From contig NC_066316.1 of NCBI RefSeq assembly GCF_022539315.1, positions 94,916,179 to 94,980,178 on the forward strand: a DNA stretch of 64,000 nt, in the 5' to 3' direction. The notes under the pieces are model-generated. The model did not search any database. It had not been told where the DNA came from and saw only the letters and a list, made by a program, of their open reading frames with translations. This document shows, one piece after another, positions 1 through 9,876 of this stretch (position 1 is the stretch's first letter; each line of letters opens with the position of its first letter). A program made the position numbers and the translations under genes. This DNA comes from Serinus canaria (lineage: Eukaryota > Chordata > Aves > Passeriformes > Fringillidae).

Positions 1-2094
1 CACCTTCACAATGAAACTGCTGGGTTCCCTCCTTCACTGGTGAGCTTTGCCAGAGATACAACCCCACACATCTTCTACAAATGCCTTTGTAGAGCTTGGG
101 AAGGAATTAACATGGCTCTAAAAATTCTGCCTGTTTGGCAGTCAGCACAGGAGTAACACAGTGAGGAGTTCTGCCATAATAGCACTGCCCAGCATCACCA
201 GCTGATCCTGCTGTCAGCAAGAGCGTGCTGCAGGGGAACAGGGACTGCAATTAAAACAGAAGCACTGGGAGTGCAAGAGCACATACTAACACCTACCTGC
301 CAGAAATCTGAAGACCACAGACTTTCAAATACTTCGCACACAGAATTAGATAATAGGGCAAAGGAAATGACAAAAAAAAAGAGAAGCACTAAATGTGAAT
401 TCCAGAGAAATTCAGGACATACTAATACTGAGCTTTGGTAGATGTAGGTACATATTCCTATGTTCTTCTATATTTACTAATTAACCTCGTTGCAAGTAAA
501 TATATTCAGGATCAATTAATTAAAAATAATTTAAAGATTAAATCCAATCCTTAAACAATATGATTGCAAGATCTTACAAACACTCATTCATAATAAATGA
601 AAAAGACAGGAGCTTGACCCTGGAGTTTGCCAATATTTGTTGCAGGGATTTAATCTCCAGTCCTGGACTCTGCTCAAAGAAGACAAACAAAAACAACAGG
701 AAGCCTAATTTCACTTTAGTTGACTGAAATTAAAAAGAGCAGTCAGTCTGTTTTGGCTTACATCAGAAAATACCTCTGTGCATAACTGGCTGTTTTGTTC
801 TTCCACAAAGGCTACCTCTGCCTTTGGCCAAAGGTAAACCACTTCTCAAGCTTTCCTACATATTTTCTTTACTAGGTGGAATCTATCATAAAGAAATAGT
901 AACAGAACTCATTCAAATTGCAGTATAATCCCTACTCTACAAATGAACATTTTTCTTTATCTAGGGCCACTCTGTTTGCATTTTAATTAGCTGGTGGAAT
1001 GTCTTCTTACACACAGTCACCTTCTTTGGCTTCTTTCAATCCTATGCCTCTAAAAAGGCAGAGAAGAGCACGTCTTCCTTGCGTAACTGAATTATGTGGG
1101 GATCATTTAAAAACCAGGAAGCATAGAGAGAGGCAGGCTGGAGAGTGCAACCACATGTGAGTGTTAATTGGTATGTGGTAAATGTGCAAAAGCAAACTTT
1201 CTGCAAACACCTGTCTGCAGCATCCAGCAGCTGTTTAATTTCCTACTCAGTAAATCTGCAACAAGAGATTAAACCCTATCCCAAGCTGATCTAATATACA
1301 TTTGGATTAAATCTGATCTAGACTTTTCCTAATTTCAGAGACACTTAACACAATTTAATTCCCAGGATTTATTTTCTTTCTCTGCCACTTTTCATGCAGA
1401 CTTTGCAGCCTTTATTCATGTCCCCTAATAAAGCAATGGATCTCTAAGAGGCAGATATTCAGGCTAAAGTACTTTAAGGATAACACAGATTGGTATCTAT
1501 ACTTCAGAAGCAAGGAAGGTCTTGAATATTTCCCAACTGATCTGACCTAAAGCAAGATAGCTCTCCACACTAAGCTTGACTCATTTATGTCCTCAGACCA
1601 TGCATGTCACTAAGCTGGGTCTCTGGTGAACTCCACAGGAAGAGTCATCTAAGTTTTCTTTACAGAGACTGGAGAGAGATACCATTATGGGCCTATATTA
1701 CGACAGAGGTCTAAGGCTTTAGATGATTAGCATTAAATGAAAGCTTGAGTAAGAATCAGAAAATATAGTTCTTTCTAAAAAAGTCACTTTGAGACAATTC
1801 ACATAATAAAGGTAAAGGTGTAACAGTGCATTGCCCAAAAAACTCACTCAAGTTATGGCTAGTTCAGTACAGAAATCAAGTCACATTGAACATGCCAACA
1901 TTCAGCTGGAAATCAAAGCCAGTGGCAGAACATTTTCACCAGTGTATATATTTAGAATTGTCCTCTAAAAATACTTCTTTAATAATTCTCATAACTGGTC
2001 TGTGAACAATACATTGTACTTTTTTTTCTCTCTCTTTAGAGCAATTTCAAGAAAACAGTAAAGTGCTTTGTCTTCCCTCACAAATCTACAGAGA
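1..2094. other. AT-rich intergenic or intronic DNA, no gene seen
   Basis: About 2.1 kb of AT-rich unique-looking sequence. Short open frames on both strands have no recognisable domain and no splice-site pattern that would make an exon. A pyrimidine-rich tract (about 2020-2039) lies just before the first CR1 remnant. I see no interspersed repeat that I recognise here. Confidence 0.6.
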
Positions 2095-2516
2095 ATGAAG
2101 ACAGTGAAGCATCTGGAGCAAAATCTTATGAGAAGAGTCTGAGGAAGGGGGGATTATTTACCCTGGGAAAAAGGAGGCTCAAGGGAGACCTCACTGGTCT
2201 CTACAACTACCTGAAAGGAGGCTGTATTGAGGTGTGAGTTGGTCTCTCCTTTCACATCTCAGGTGACAGGATGAGAGACAATTACCTTAAGCTGAGCAAC
2301 GGGAGGTTCAGATTAGACATTAGACAAAAATTTTCAGTGAAAGTGGGGTTAGAAATTGGAGTAAGTTGCCCAAGGAGGTGGTGGAGTCACCATCTCTGGA
2401 AGTGCTCAAATGGTGTCTGGATGTGGCACTTGGGGAAATGGTTGATGAAGGATTATGGTGGTGCTGGGCTGACAGTTTGGCTGGATGATCTTGATGGTCT
2501 CTTACAACTTTGATGA
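2095..2516 (+). mobile_element. CR1 LINE, 5'-truncated 3' end
   Basis: This is the terminal part of a CR1 retrotransposon in sense orientation. It carries the usual order of CR1 3' landmarks: a degraded GAAGCATCTGGAGCA segment, GGAGGCTCAAGGGAGACCTC, CTACAACTACCTGAAAGGAG, the GGTTCAGATTAGACATTAG stretch, GGAGGTGGTGGAGTCACCAT, and the final GGATGATCTTGATGGTCTC. A full CR1 is about 4.5 kb, so only the last tenth is present, which is typical for CR1 because reverse transcription often aborts early. Many differences from younger copies and an imperfect 3' terminus make it an old insertion. It encodes only the degraded C-terminal tail of ORF2. Confidence 0.9.
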
Positions 2517-2966
2517 TTCATTGAAAACTTAAATGGCCAATTAAAAGTATTAATGTTTCTTTGTATCTGCTTTCAACTTCACCTTCAAACTGCCACAAAT
2601 CTGATTTGTGCCAAGGGTACACAAAATGTCTCTCTTTTTTCTGTTTCTGTTTGTGTGTATGTTTGCGTTTCTTTACAACCTTGGGTCTCAGTTCTAGTTT
2701 TGAAAATATAGGCACTCACTGCTTTGTACCTTGCCAACTTGGCTAGGATCCATTTTAGAGTCTGCATGGTGACTGAATAAATGAGACATATATAAAATTG
2801 TGCCTGCTTATATCCAGAAAAGCTACATCAAGGAAATGGGCTTATACATTTGTTACCACATAAGAACAGTTGATTTTCCAATTCTCTCTGCAAGGCAATA
2901 GGAAAGCACGAAGCTGTCCTTGCCACTTCTTTGGGAACATGAAATATCACATGCACTGCTTTTCCC
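2517..2966. other. Intergenic spacer between CR1 and SINE
   Basis: About 450 bp of AT-rich DNA with a T/G-rich patch near 2630-2680 (TTTCTGTTTGTGTGTATG type). Overlapping open frames on both strands at 2518-2767 are complementary shadows and have no domain. Nothing else is supported. Confidence 0.5.
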
Positions 2967-3115
2967 TTAGAATCAGAATCACAGAATATTCTGAGTTGGA
3001 AGGGACCCACAAGGATCATCAAGTCCCTCTTAAGTGAATGGCCATAAGTGGATGAAACCCATGATCTTGGGGCTATTAGCACCACGCTCTCACCAACTGA
3101 GCTCATCTCAGTGGC
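2967..3115 (-). mobile_element. TguSINE1-like SINE, tRNA-Ile head with CR1 tail
   Basis: Read on the minus strand, this is a SINE of about 150 bp. The head at 3115-3045 is recognisable as tRNA-Ile: box A TGAGCTCAGTTGG lies at 3105-3093, the anticodon-arm stretch GTGCTAATAGCCCC at 3082-3069 still shows AAT, and a degraded B box GGTTTCATCC is at 3059-3050 (tRNA consensus GGTTCGATCC, two changes). The tail at 3030-2967 is the CR1-type 3' end, with GGGTCCCTTCCAACTCAGAA and the terminal ATTCTGTGATTCTGATTCT repeat. A tRNA-Ile head with a CR1-like tail is the known structure of the passerine TguSINE1 family, which is mobilised by CR1 enzymes. It is not a functional tRNA gene. The family name is from memory. 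Confidence 0.85.
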
Positions 3116-3934
3116 AACATGTTTCTCTATTACTGTCTTCTGCATAGCTTGTGACCAGCAGGGTCCATCTATTTTCTGTATTAATCTATTTTTTCACATT
3201 TAATTGCTACTTTTAGTTATGAACTAAATAAACACAGCTTCAAAACACAGAAAAAAATACCACAACAGAAATTTTAAGTTGCAAGATAGCATAAAATTCC
3301 TAGTACTCAAATAAACCCCAAATCTCCCAGGTTTAAGGCCACAAAACTAACATTCCTATGGACTATGGTAGTGTTCAAAATCTACAGCAAAATGCCACAA
3401 CGTTACTGTGGTTTTTTAAAAATACAATCAAATCCTGCAAGCATGAAAATCTGTCATTAAGGTAGCCTGCATCTATCATTACTGACTCCGCTAATTTTTA
3501 AGCATTAGTCAAAAAAAAATCCACAGTGTAATTTTTGAAAAATAAATGGGAAGATTCTGCACCTTGATGGAGCTTCATTTAATAGAGCCCTTTGGTTCTA
3601 CAGACAGAGAATAATTTGTACCAGTCTCACCTTCCTACTGTGAATCATGATTTGGAGGTAGCAGGCAAGTAGCACAGCATTACTGGTAGCCTGGTGGGAC
3701 GCAGTGCTGAATGGGGAAGCAGACTGCCCTGCAGTGACATGCATATTCACACAGTAAACAGCAGCAGAACACATCCAAGCAGGCCTCCTGTGGTATGCTT
3801 TAATTCAAATTATTATCCCAGCTTTTTAAGAGATTCAAAAACAAAGAAACAAACAAAAAAAGTAGAAGTTTGGTGTGAAATACGAAATTGCATTAGTCTG
3901 TCTTCATATGTTGGGCCACATAAAATGCAGCATT
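3116..3934. other. Intergenic DNA, no gene seen
   Basis: About 820 bp of AT-rich sequence. The frame opening at 3694 runs on into the CR1 at 3935 and is a chance fusion of unique DNA with the CR1 ORF2 remnant. No promoter, RNA gene or repeat is recognisable. Confidence 0.5.
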
Positions 3935-4513
3935 ATCAGCAGGTCAAGGGAGGTGATTCTCTTGCCCTACTCTGTTCTTGTGAGAATCCATCTGGAGTGC
4001 TGCATGCAGTTCTGTTGCTCCCAAAACAAGACAGGAAACTGATGGAGACAATTCAGAGCAGGTGCACAAAGCTGGTAACAGAACTGGAGTACCTTCTCTA
4101 TGAGGACAGATGGAGAAAGTTGGGGCTGCTCAGCCTGGAAAAGAGAAGGTTGAGTGGACACCCCACAGGAACCTTCCAGTATCTGAAGAAGCCTACAGGC
4201 AAACCAGAGAGGGACTCTTCATCAGGAACTGCAGTGATACGACAAGGACCAACAGGAGCAACAGGTACAAACTGAAAGGGGGAAAATTTAGGATAGATAT
4301 ATAGAAGAAATTATCTGCTTAGAGGATGTTGAGCCACTGGAACAGGTTGCCCAGAGAAGGTGTGGATGCCCCATCCCTGGAAGTGTTCAAGGCTGGGCTG
4401 GATAGGGCACTGAGGAACCTGGTCTAGTGGAAGGTGCCTCTGCTCATGAAAGGGATGGTGGAACTAGATGATCTTTAAGGTCCCTTTCAACCCTAACCAC
4501 TCTATGTTTCTAA
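3935..4513 (+). mobile_element. CR1 LINE remnant, older subfamily
   Basis: A sense CR1 fragment of about 580 bp. It starts in the ORF2 C-terminal region with CAGGTCAAGGGAGGTGATTC and continues through the segment that reads [13 protein letters not shown] at about 4120-4160, a hallmark of the CR1 ORF2 tail. The 3' part reads GGAACAGGTTGCCCAGAGA, CCTGGAAGTGTTCAAGGCTG, GAACCTGGTCTAGTGGAAGG and ATGATCTTTAAGGTCCC, and ends at TCTATGTTTCTAA. The wording of the 3' end (GGCTGGGCTGGATAGGGCA, CTAGTGGAAGG) fits an older CR1 subfamily than the copies at 7.5 and 29.7 kb. The open frame at 3694-4275 crosses its 5' border and is not a gene. Confidence 0.9.
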
Positions 4514-7459
4514 GACTTAAAAAACCACAGTAGTGTATGAAACTCCAGGAATGAGATCCAGGTATTGTTCACTGCATCCAGCAAGGTTTCTACTGCTTCA
4601 GCGTGGAATTAAATTTTGGTCTCTGTCCATTAATCAGATGCAAATCCATTATATGGGGAGATTCTTTAAAAAAATGTGAATCTTGTAGGTATCACTACCT
4701 CTGTATTCAAAGAAGCTGATACTTTTAGGGTAACTAAAATTTTTAGTTACTTTACTTTGGACTTTTAGAATTTTCTAAAATCCATCTACAGTACTGAAAT
4801 GAGCTGTCCATAGCCAAAATCCCTTGGGTCAGTAGCCATAGCAGCCTGTTAGACCTACATGCATTTAAAATGTGAGAATTTAACATTTGTTGTAGCATTG
4901 GTCATTCACTCTAATGCATTTCTGGCATCTAAATGATGCACATTTAGCCTGCTCTCTGTGTGGGGCCGATTTTCACCTCAGTGCATAAAACACTTAATTA
5001 TAAAACATGTCAAGTTTCCAAACAAGAATCAGAAGCTCTCCAGAAATACCTTAGGACTGATTTTGAAGCACTCTAGCAAAGAAAATAAAAAGTGAACAGC
5101 ATCTGTCTAGCTCAGAAGGATGAAATGGAAGATTCTGCAGGCACCACAACAAAAGAGATGTTTAAAGAAGGATTTGGAGGGGAATAATAGAGAAAACTAA
5201 GATAATATTAGGGTAGTGCTTTCAAAATGAAGGAGAAGCACAGAAGAAAATGCCTATATGCTTCCTATATGCTTCCATGTAGTCAAGACTTAAAGAGAGC
5301 TTGCAGAAAAGAATCAGCTCACTAATAAACCTGAGATGACAGAGAAGAAGAGTGTATTTTATGAAAGACTTTCAAAGTACAGTGATGCATGTTAATGTGA
5401 TGAAGAAAAGGCTAGGGGACAAAAGCAAAGAGGCAGGTGACTATTAACTGAAGCTGCAGTGGTCATAGAAAGTTTTGATGTTCAACTGAACCCTCTTATT
5501 CCCATTTCTTAGAGGAAAATATTGCAATAAGTACAAGGAAGAAGCAGTATAACACAGTTAAAAAGATACACTTTAAAATTCAAATCTGAGAAAGAAAAAC
5601 CATGAAAGAGGATCCCACAGGGTGCCTCCATTCTGATGGAGGTGAAAGAAGCAGAAGTCAAATGAAGGAAGACTTAGCAAATAGTCTGGACAAGCTGCTG
5701 TTCTGGCAGATCCCCACTTCAAAACAGAGACTGAATAATGGGGAAATGCAGTCCACAGTGGCTCATTAACACAAGTACCAAAGAGAAGAGACATCTGCAG
5801 CACAGATAACTCTAAGGACGTAGGGATCCTGCTTGGGGAAGAAATAGCATAACCCAAGGGTTCAGTTTCCTTAGAGACTCTAAGCTTCAACATAACAGAT
5901 TCCTTTTAACTGATACTGATACATTTGAGCTAATGCTGCTAGGGAAACAAAAGCCAAGCTCTTTTCTAAACATCTGCGGGATGCATATGTGCATATGTGC
6001 AAAAGGAGGAACATCACTGAATGCTTCACTTTTTGCCTTTAATTGCATAATTTATCTAAGATATTTAATATATCCTCTATATTTCCTTACATAATGACAA
6101 TGCAGCTTAGCTAAAAAGGCAAAGTGTGATGAGTTTGTATGCACACCAACCCCCTCCCCTTTATTAATATCTGTTGGTGATTGCCATGTGATTCTCAGGA
6201 CCTGAGTTCTTTCTAATTTACTGTATTGTACTGACAATTTCTTATGATTTCTTGCACAAGGTTTTTTTCCTAAGGAAGCAGTAATAAATAAATAAAAATA
6301 ATTTTTGAGGCTGTGATCTTGCCTGTCATCCAAAGTATGTTCACAATACTGAAGAAGAACATGGCATGCAGCCCACACCCCACTCCTTTCTTTCGGTGTC
6401 TGAACTAGCCTAGCTATGGTTTAAAGATAAAACATCTCTATGTTTCACTACAGTATCTCATCATGATTTGTACTGTGATTGCAATACAGATCTACCCCAG
6501 TTTTGTCTCTGTCTGGAGCTTCCAGTCCAGCTGTAGGCTTGCCAACATTTTGGCTCATCTCCTCTGAGGACATTTAATTCAATTAGTATATGGTGGCTGG
6601 CATTTCACAGGTGAGGTGAAAGATAAATTGTGCACTCTGGCATTTGTGTATTGAAGACTTCTTTTTACACAGATTGGAAAGTGTGATATGGACTGAACTA
6701 ATAAAAGATTACTTGAGTTTAGAAAAGAGCACAGAAACAGACTCTTATAAAAAAGACAAAATTCCTTTTCTCTCTATAGAGTCCAAGTGTGTGTGTGTAT
6801 GTGTCCACACACCTTTCCTGATCTCCAGCATTTTCTTGCCTTTGACACTTTAATCTGGAAAGAGTTTGGGTTTTTGTTTCTTTTTTTTAAGCAGTTACTA
6901 TTCCTATTGCTCCATTCATTTTTTAGCAACCTACATACTGAAAGGCTAATTTATCATTCTATATGAATGAGCATTGGTGTTTCAATACTTCTCTGCATTA
7001 AAATGCATTTTTCTCTACCCATTTGGACATACTTTCTCCTGCTAAGCACTGTAGAGAGCTACTCAGCTACAGATTTTTTTCCTGAACTAAGGCCTTAATT
7101 CATTACTAAACACTGTTATGATTATGAAAAATAATGATATCTGGTATGATATTGTAATTAGACAGCTTAAATAAGTTTCACTTTCAGTATGTTGCACAAC
7201 TGAGGAGAAAATGCTGGTCCAAACACAATAAGTATTATTTGGACAATATTTAAAGCCAGGAAATAAATGCATAAACAGAATTTACCTTATTTCACACATT
7301 TAACCAAGGTTCTATTTTAAAGGATGTAAACACAATTAACTGTTAGGTCAACTCACACAGAATATTGTTTTATTCTGTAGCCAGCAATACATGCCATGCC
7401 AGGTCAGTACCAAAAAATTTTTGGAGAAACCCAGTTCAGAAGTAATCCATATATGCTAA
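4514..7459. other. AT-rich intergenic DNA with minor simple repeats
   Basis: About 2.9 kb without a recognisable gene or interspersed repeat. Small features: an 8-bp unit TGCATATG repeated 2.5 times at 5982-6001 and a (GT)n run at about 6787-6802. Open frames of 60-108 codons (for example 5573-5893 minus and 6052-6378 minus) have no recognisable domain or splice context and are read as chance. Confidence 0.55.
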
Positions 7460-7692
7460 GTGCAGAGCAAGAACTGCCTTTTGCAGGCAAAAAAGGAGGG
7501 TATATCACCCTTGGAAAAAGGGGCAGGTCATTCAGGAAGTGTTTAAGGATGTTGCTGGGTCATGAAGAAAGAAAATTAGAGAGGCAAAAGGTCAATTAGC
7601 ACTTAATCTGACCGCTTCTGAAAAGGATAATAAAAATGTTTTTATAAATAAATTAACAGCAAAACAAGGGGAAGGACAATCTCCACTCTTTA

Positions 7693-7947
7693 TTGGATAC
7701 AGGAGGGAATACAGTCACCAAAGATGAGGAAAAGGCCAAGGTACTTAACACCTTCTTTACCTCAGTTTTCAATAAAGCAGGTGGTCCTCAGAACAACTGG
7801 CCTCCTGAGCTGGCAGATATGGAGGGAGAGCAGAACAGCCCCCCTGTAATACAGGATGAAGCAGCTAGTGAACTGCTGAGACACACAGATGCTCACAAGT
7901 CTATGGAAACAGAGGATCCATCCTATGAGGATGGATCGAAAGTATAG
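7693..7947 (+). pseudogene. CR1 ORF2 fragment upstream of RT
   Basis: This frame of 84 codons encodes the region just before the RT domain of CR1 ORF2. The recognisable stretch is TVTKDEEKAKVLNTFFTSVF, which matches the conserved CR1 wording 'dEEKAevLNaFFaSVF'. It continues to a premature end inside the 66-bp inserted repeat at 7913-7989, which destroys the normal transition into the RT (the GSIPGVMREL-like region resumes in another frame after 7981). It is a dead fragment of a non-LTR retrotransposon polyprotein that normally supplies endonuclease and reverse transcriptase. Confidence 0.8.
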
Positions 7948-7989
7948 GATATATATCCTCTGTATATATCCTAAGTATAGGATCCATCC
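7913..7989. repeat. Foldback insertion inside CR1
   Basis: AGGATCCATCC occurs at 7913-7923 and again at 7979-7989, and the 66 bp in between are not part of the CR1 order, in which GATCCATCCCAGGGTGATGA should occur once. The insert contains a perfect 9-bp hairpin (GATCCATCC at 7915-7923 with GGATGGATC at 7929-7937), a 14-bp palindrome AGGATATATATCCT at 7946-7959, and direct repeats of AGTATAGGAT (7941-7950, 7974-7983) and TATATATCCT (7950-7959, 7963-7972). Confidence 0.85.
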
Positions 7990-8154
7990 CAGGGTGATGA
8001 GGGAGCTGGTGGGAGAGCTCACCAAGCCACTCCCCATCATTTATCAGCAGTCCTGGCTAACCAGGAAGGTCCCAGATGACTGGAACCTGGACAATGTGTA
8101 CTCATCCACAAGAGCTGGAAAGAGGATTCAGGAAAGCTGGAATCTAACAAGGTT

Positions 8155-8811
8155 ATGGAGCAGATCATCTTGAGTGCCATCACACCACACCTACAGAATG
8201 GCCAGGGTATCAGACCCAGCCAGCACAGATTTAGGAGGGGCAGGTACAGTCTGACAAACCTGATCTCCTTTTATGACCAGGTGACCCCTCTGGTGGATGT
8301 GGGAAAGGCTGTGTCTACCTGGACTTCAGCAAAGCCTTTGACACTGCCTCCCAGAGCACACTCCTGGAAAAGCTGGCAGCACATGGCTTGGATAGGAGCA
8401 CTCTTGGCTGGGTTAGGAACTGGATGGAGGGCCGAGCCCAGAGAGTGGCAGTGGATGGTGCCACATTCAGGCGGTGGCCAGTCACTGGTGATGTCCTCCA
8501 GGGACCAGTATTGGGCCCAGTCCCATTTAATACCTTTACTGTTGATCTGGATGAGGGGGATCAAGTCTTTCATTAGTAAATTTGCAGATGACACCAAGTT
8601 GGGTGCAAGTGTCAATCTGCTGAAGGGTAAGAGGGAGCTGGATAGGCTGGATCAAAGGGCTGAATCCAACAACATGAGGTTTAACAAGTCCAAATTACAG
8701 GTCCTGCACTTTGGTCATAACAACCCTCTGCAGCATTACAGGCTGGGGATTGAGTGGCTGGAGAGTGGCCAGGCAAAAAGGGACCTGGGGGTACTGACTG
8801 ACAGCAGCTGA
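8155..8811 (+). pseudogene. CR1 ORF2 reverse transcriptase fragment, frameshifted
   Basis: This 218-codon frame covers most of the CR1 reverse transcriptase. The start reads SAITPHLQNGQGIRPSQHRF, the conserved early RT region, followed by LTNLISFYDQVTPLVDVGKAV. After about 8310 the frame slips: the expected YLDFSKAFDT motif is present in the DNA (TACCTGGACTTCAGCAAAGC at 8317) but out of frame, matching a small deletion in the copy. The frame returns before 8579, where KFADDTKLGAS carries the FADD catalytic motif. The C-terminal part ends HFGHNNPLQHYRLG followed by a stop shortly after GVLTDSS. The RT normally copies CR1 RNA at the target site in the nucleus; this copy is inactive. The open frame length reflects chance joining of two frames. 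Confidence 0.85.
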
Positions 8812-8826
8812 ACCTGAGCCAGCAGT

Positions 8827-9387
8827 GTGCCCAGGTGCACAAGAAGGCCAAAGGCATCTTGGCCTCTATCAGGAATAGTGTGGCCAGCAGGAGCAGGGAA
8901 GTCATTCTTCCCCTGTACTTGGGGAAGTGTGGGGAAGTACTTCCCCATACCAGTGAAGCTGCACCTTGAGTGCTGTGTCCAGTTCTGGGCCTCTGAATCT
9001 ATTAATGATGTTGAGATGCTGGAGCATGTCCAGAGAAGGGCAACAAGGCTGGTGAAGGGTTTGGAGCATGAGATTTAAGAGGAGTGGTTGAGGAAGATGG
9101 TCTTACTCAGCCTGGAGAAGAAAAAGCTCGGGGGAGACCTTATCACTCTCTACAACTGCCTGAAAAGAGCTTGTAGCCAGGCAGGGATCAGTCTCTTCTC
9201 CCAGGCAAACAGTGACAGGACAAGAGGACACAGTCTTAAGCTGCACCAGGAAATGTTTAGGTTGGATATTGGGAATTTCTTCACAGAAGGGGTGACTGGG
9301 CATTGGAATGGGCTGCCCAGGGAGGTGGTGGAGTCATCATCCCTGGAGGTGTTTAAGAAAAGATTGGATGTGGCACTCAGTGTCTAA
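8827..9387 (+). pseudogene. CR1 ORF2 C-terminal tail, broken in several frames
   Basis: The DNA encodes the end of CR1 ORF2 in pieces. Landmarks are a [24 protein letters not shown] stretch at about 8845-8905, [11 protein letters not shown] at about 8970-9000, [14 protein letters not shown] at about 9030-9070, and then the frame from 9088 with [20 protein letters not shown] and [21 protein letters not shown] stop follows the GLEHEI segment at about 9078 (TAA), and the insertion at 8907-8946 adds an out-of-frame segment. The function of this tail in CR1 is not well defined. The copy is dead. Confidence 0.8.
8907..8946. repeat. Second inverted-repeat insertion inside CR1
   Basis: The CR1 order CTTCCCCTGTACT followed by CAGTGAAGCTGCACC is interrupted by about 25-30 bp. 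The insert holds an inverted copy of CTTCCCC (8907-8913 against GGGGAAG at 8921-8927), a direct repeat GGGGAAGT (8921-8928, 8931-8938), and a perfect 16-bp palindrome GGGGAAGTACTTCCCC at 8931-8946. This looks like local snap-back copying. Confidence 0.8.
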
Positions 9388-9849
9388 TTGACAAGGTAGT
9401 GGTGGGTCATAGGTTGGACTCAATGATCTCAAAAGTCTTTTCCAACCTAATAGATTCTGTGACTCTGTAATGCTGCATTGAAATTCCCACAAGGATTGCA
9501 AAGCAACAAGCTTTTTCAGCATCAAAAGGATATACATAACACTTCTATCATACCTACTACTTCTCAAGTACTGAAAAAATTGGTAAGACTTACTTAAGTA
9601 AACAATGTGTAAGTCTAATAACCTGTATGGTTTTACATTTTGTTGCTAAAGTGATGCCTTTCAAGTAGATGAAGTAAAGATTTTATCTCATTCTCACTGA
9701 AATATCATGCTTTCAAGAGATCATGGTTCCTTCCTGTTGAAGCTATATTTATAAACAAGGCAAAACAATTCTCCAGAACAGGCAAGGAAGCAAATGCTCA
9801 GTTTCAGCACCTGACAGATACAGACCCCTATATTCTTGTTAATTCTACT

Positions 9850-9876
9850 CAATATTGCATGATTCATGCAATATTG
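9850..9876. repeat. Perfect 12-bp-arm palindrome
   Basis: CAATATTGCATG at 9850-9861 is followed by a 3-nt spacer ATT and its exact inverted copy CATGCAATATTG at 9865-9876. The spacer is too short for a comfortable hairpin loop without opening a pair. No flanking repeat or RNA gene is recognisable. Confidence 0.9.

Larger units (their letters stand above)
7460..9477 (+). mobile_element. CR1 LINE, about 2 kb, spanning RT and 3' end
   Basis: The longest sense CR1 copy in the window. It begins in the linker upstream of the reverse transcriptase (AAAAAGGGGCAGGTCATTC at about 7514) and runs through the RT domain to the 3' end, finishing with GGACTCAATGATCTCAAAAG and the terminal GATTCTGTGACTCTGTAA. 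The RT catalytic motif reads KFADDTK at 8579-8599. Coding is broken by several frameshifts and stops, so no protein can be made. Two local insertions with inverted-repeat structure (7913-7989 and 8907-8946) interrupt the expected CR1 order. It is one of the better preserved CR1 copies here, with the terminal repeat typical of younger subfamilies. Subfamily assignment needs alignment to consensus sequences. Confidence 0.93.

Noticed and set aside
3045..3115. A tRNA-Ile gene on the minus strand
   Set aside because: The B box has two changes, the acceptor stem does not pair, and the sequence continues into a CR1-like tail, so it is a SINE head rather than a tRNA gene.
3694..4275. 193-codon open frame as a host gene
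   Set aside because: Its second half is the CR1 ORF2 tail ([10 protein letters not shown] block), and its first half is unique DNA without any domain; it is a chance fusion.
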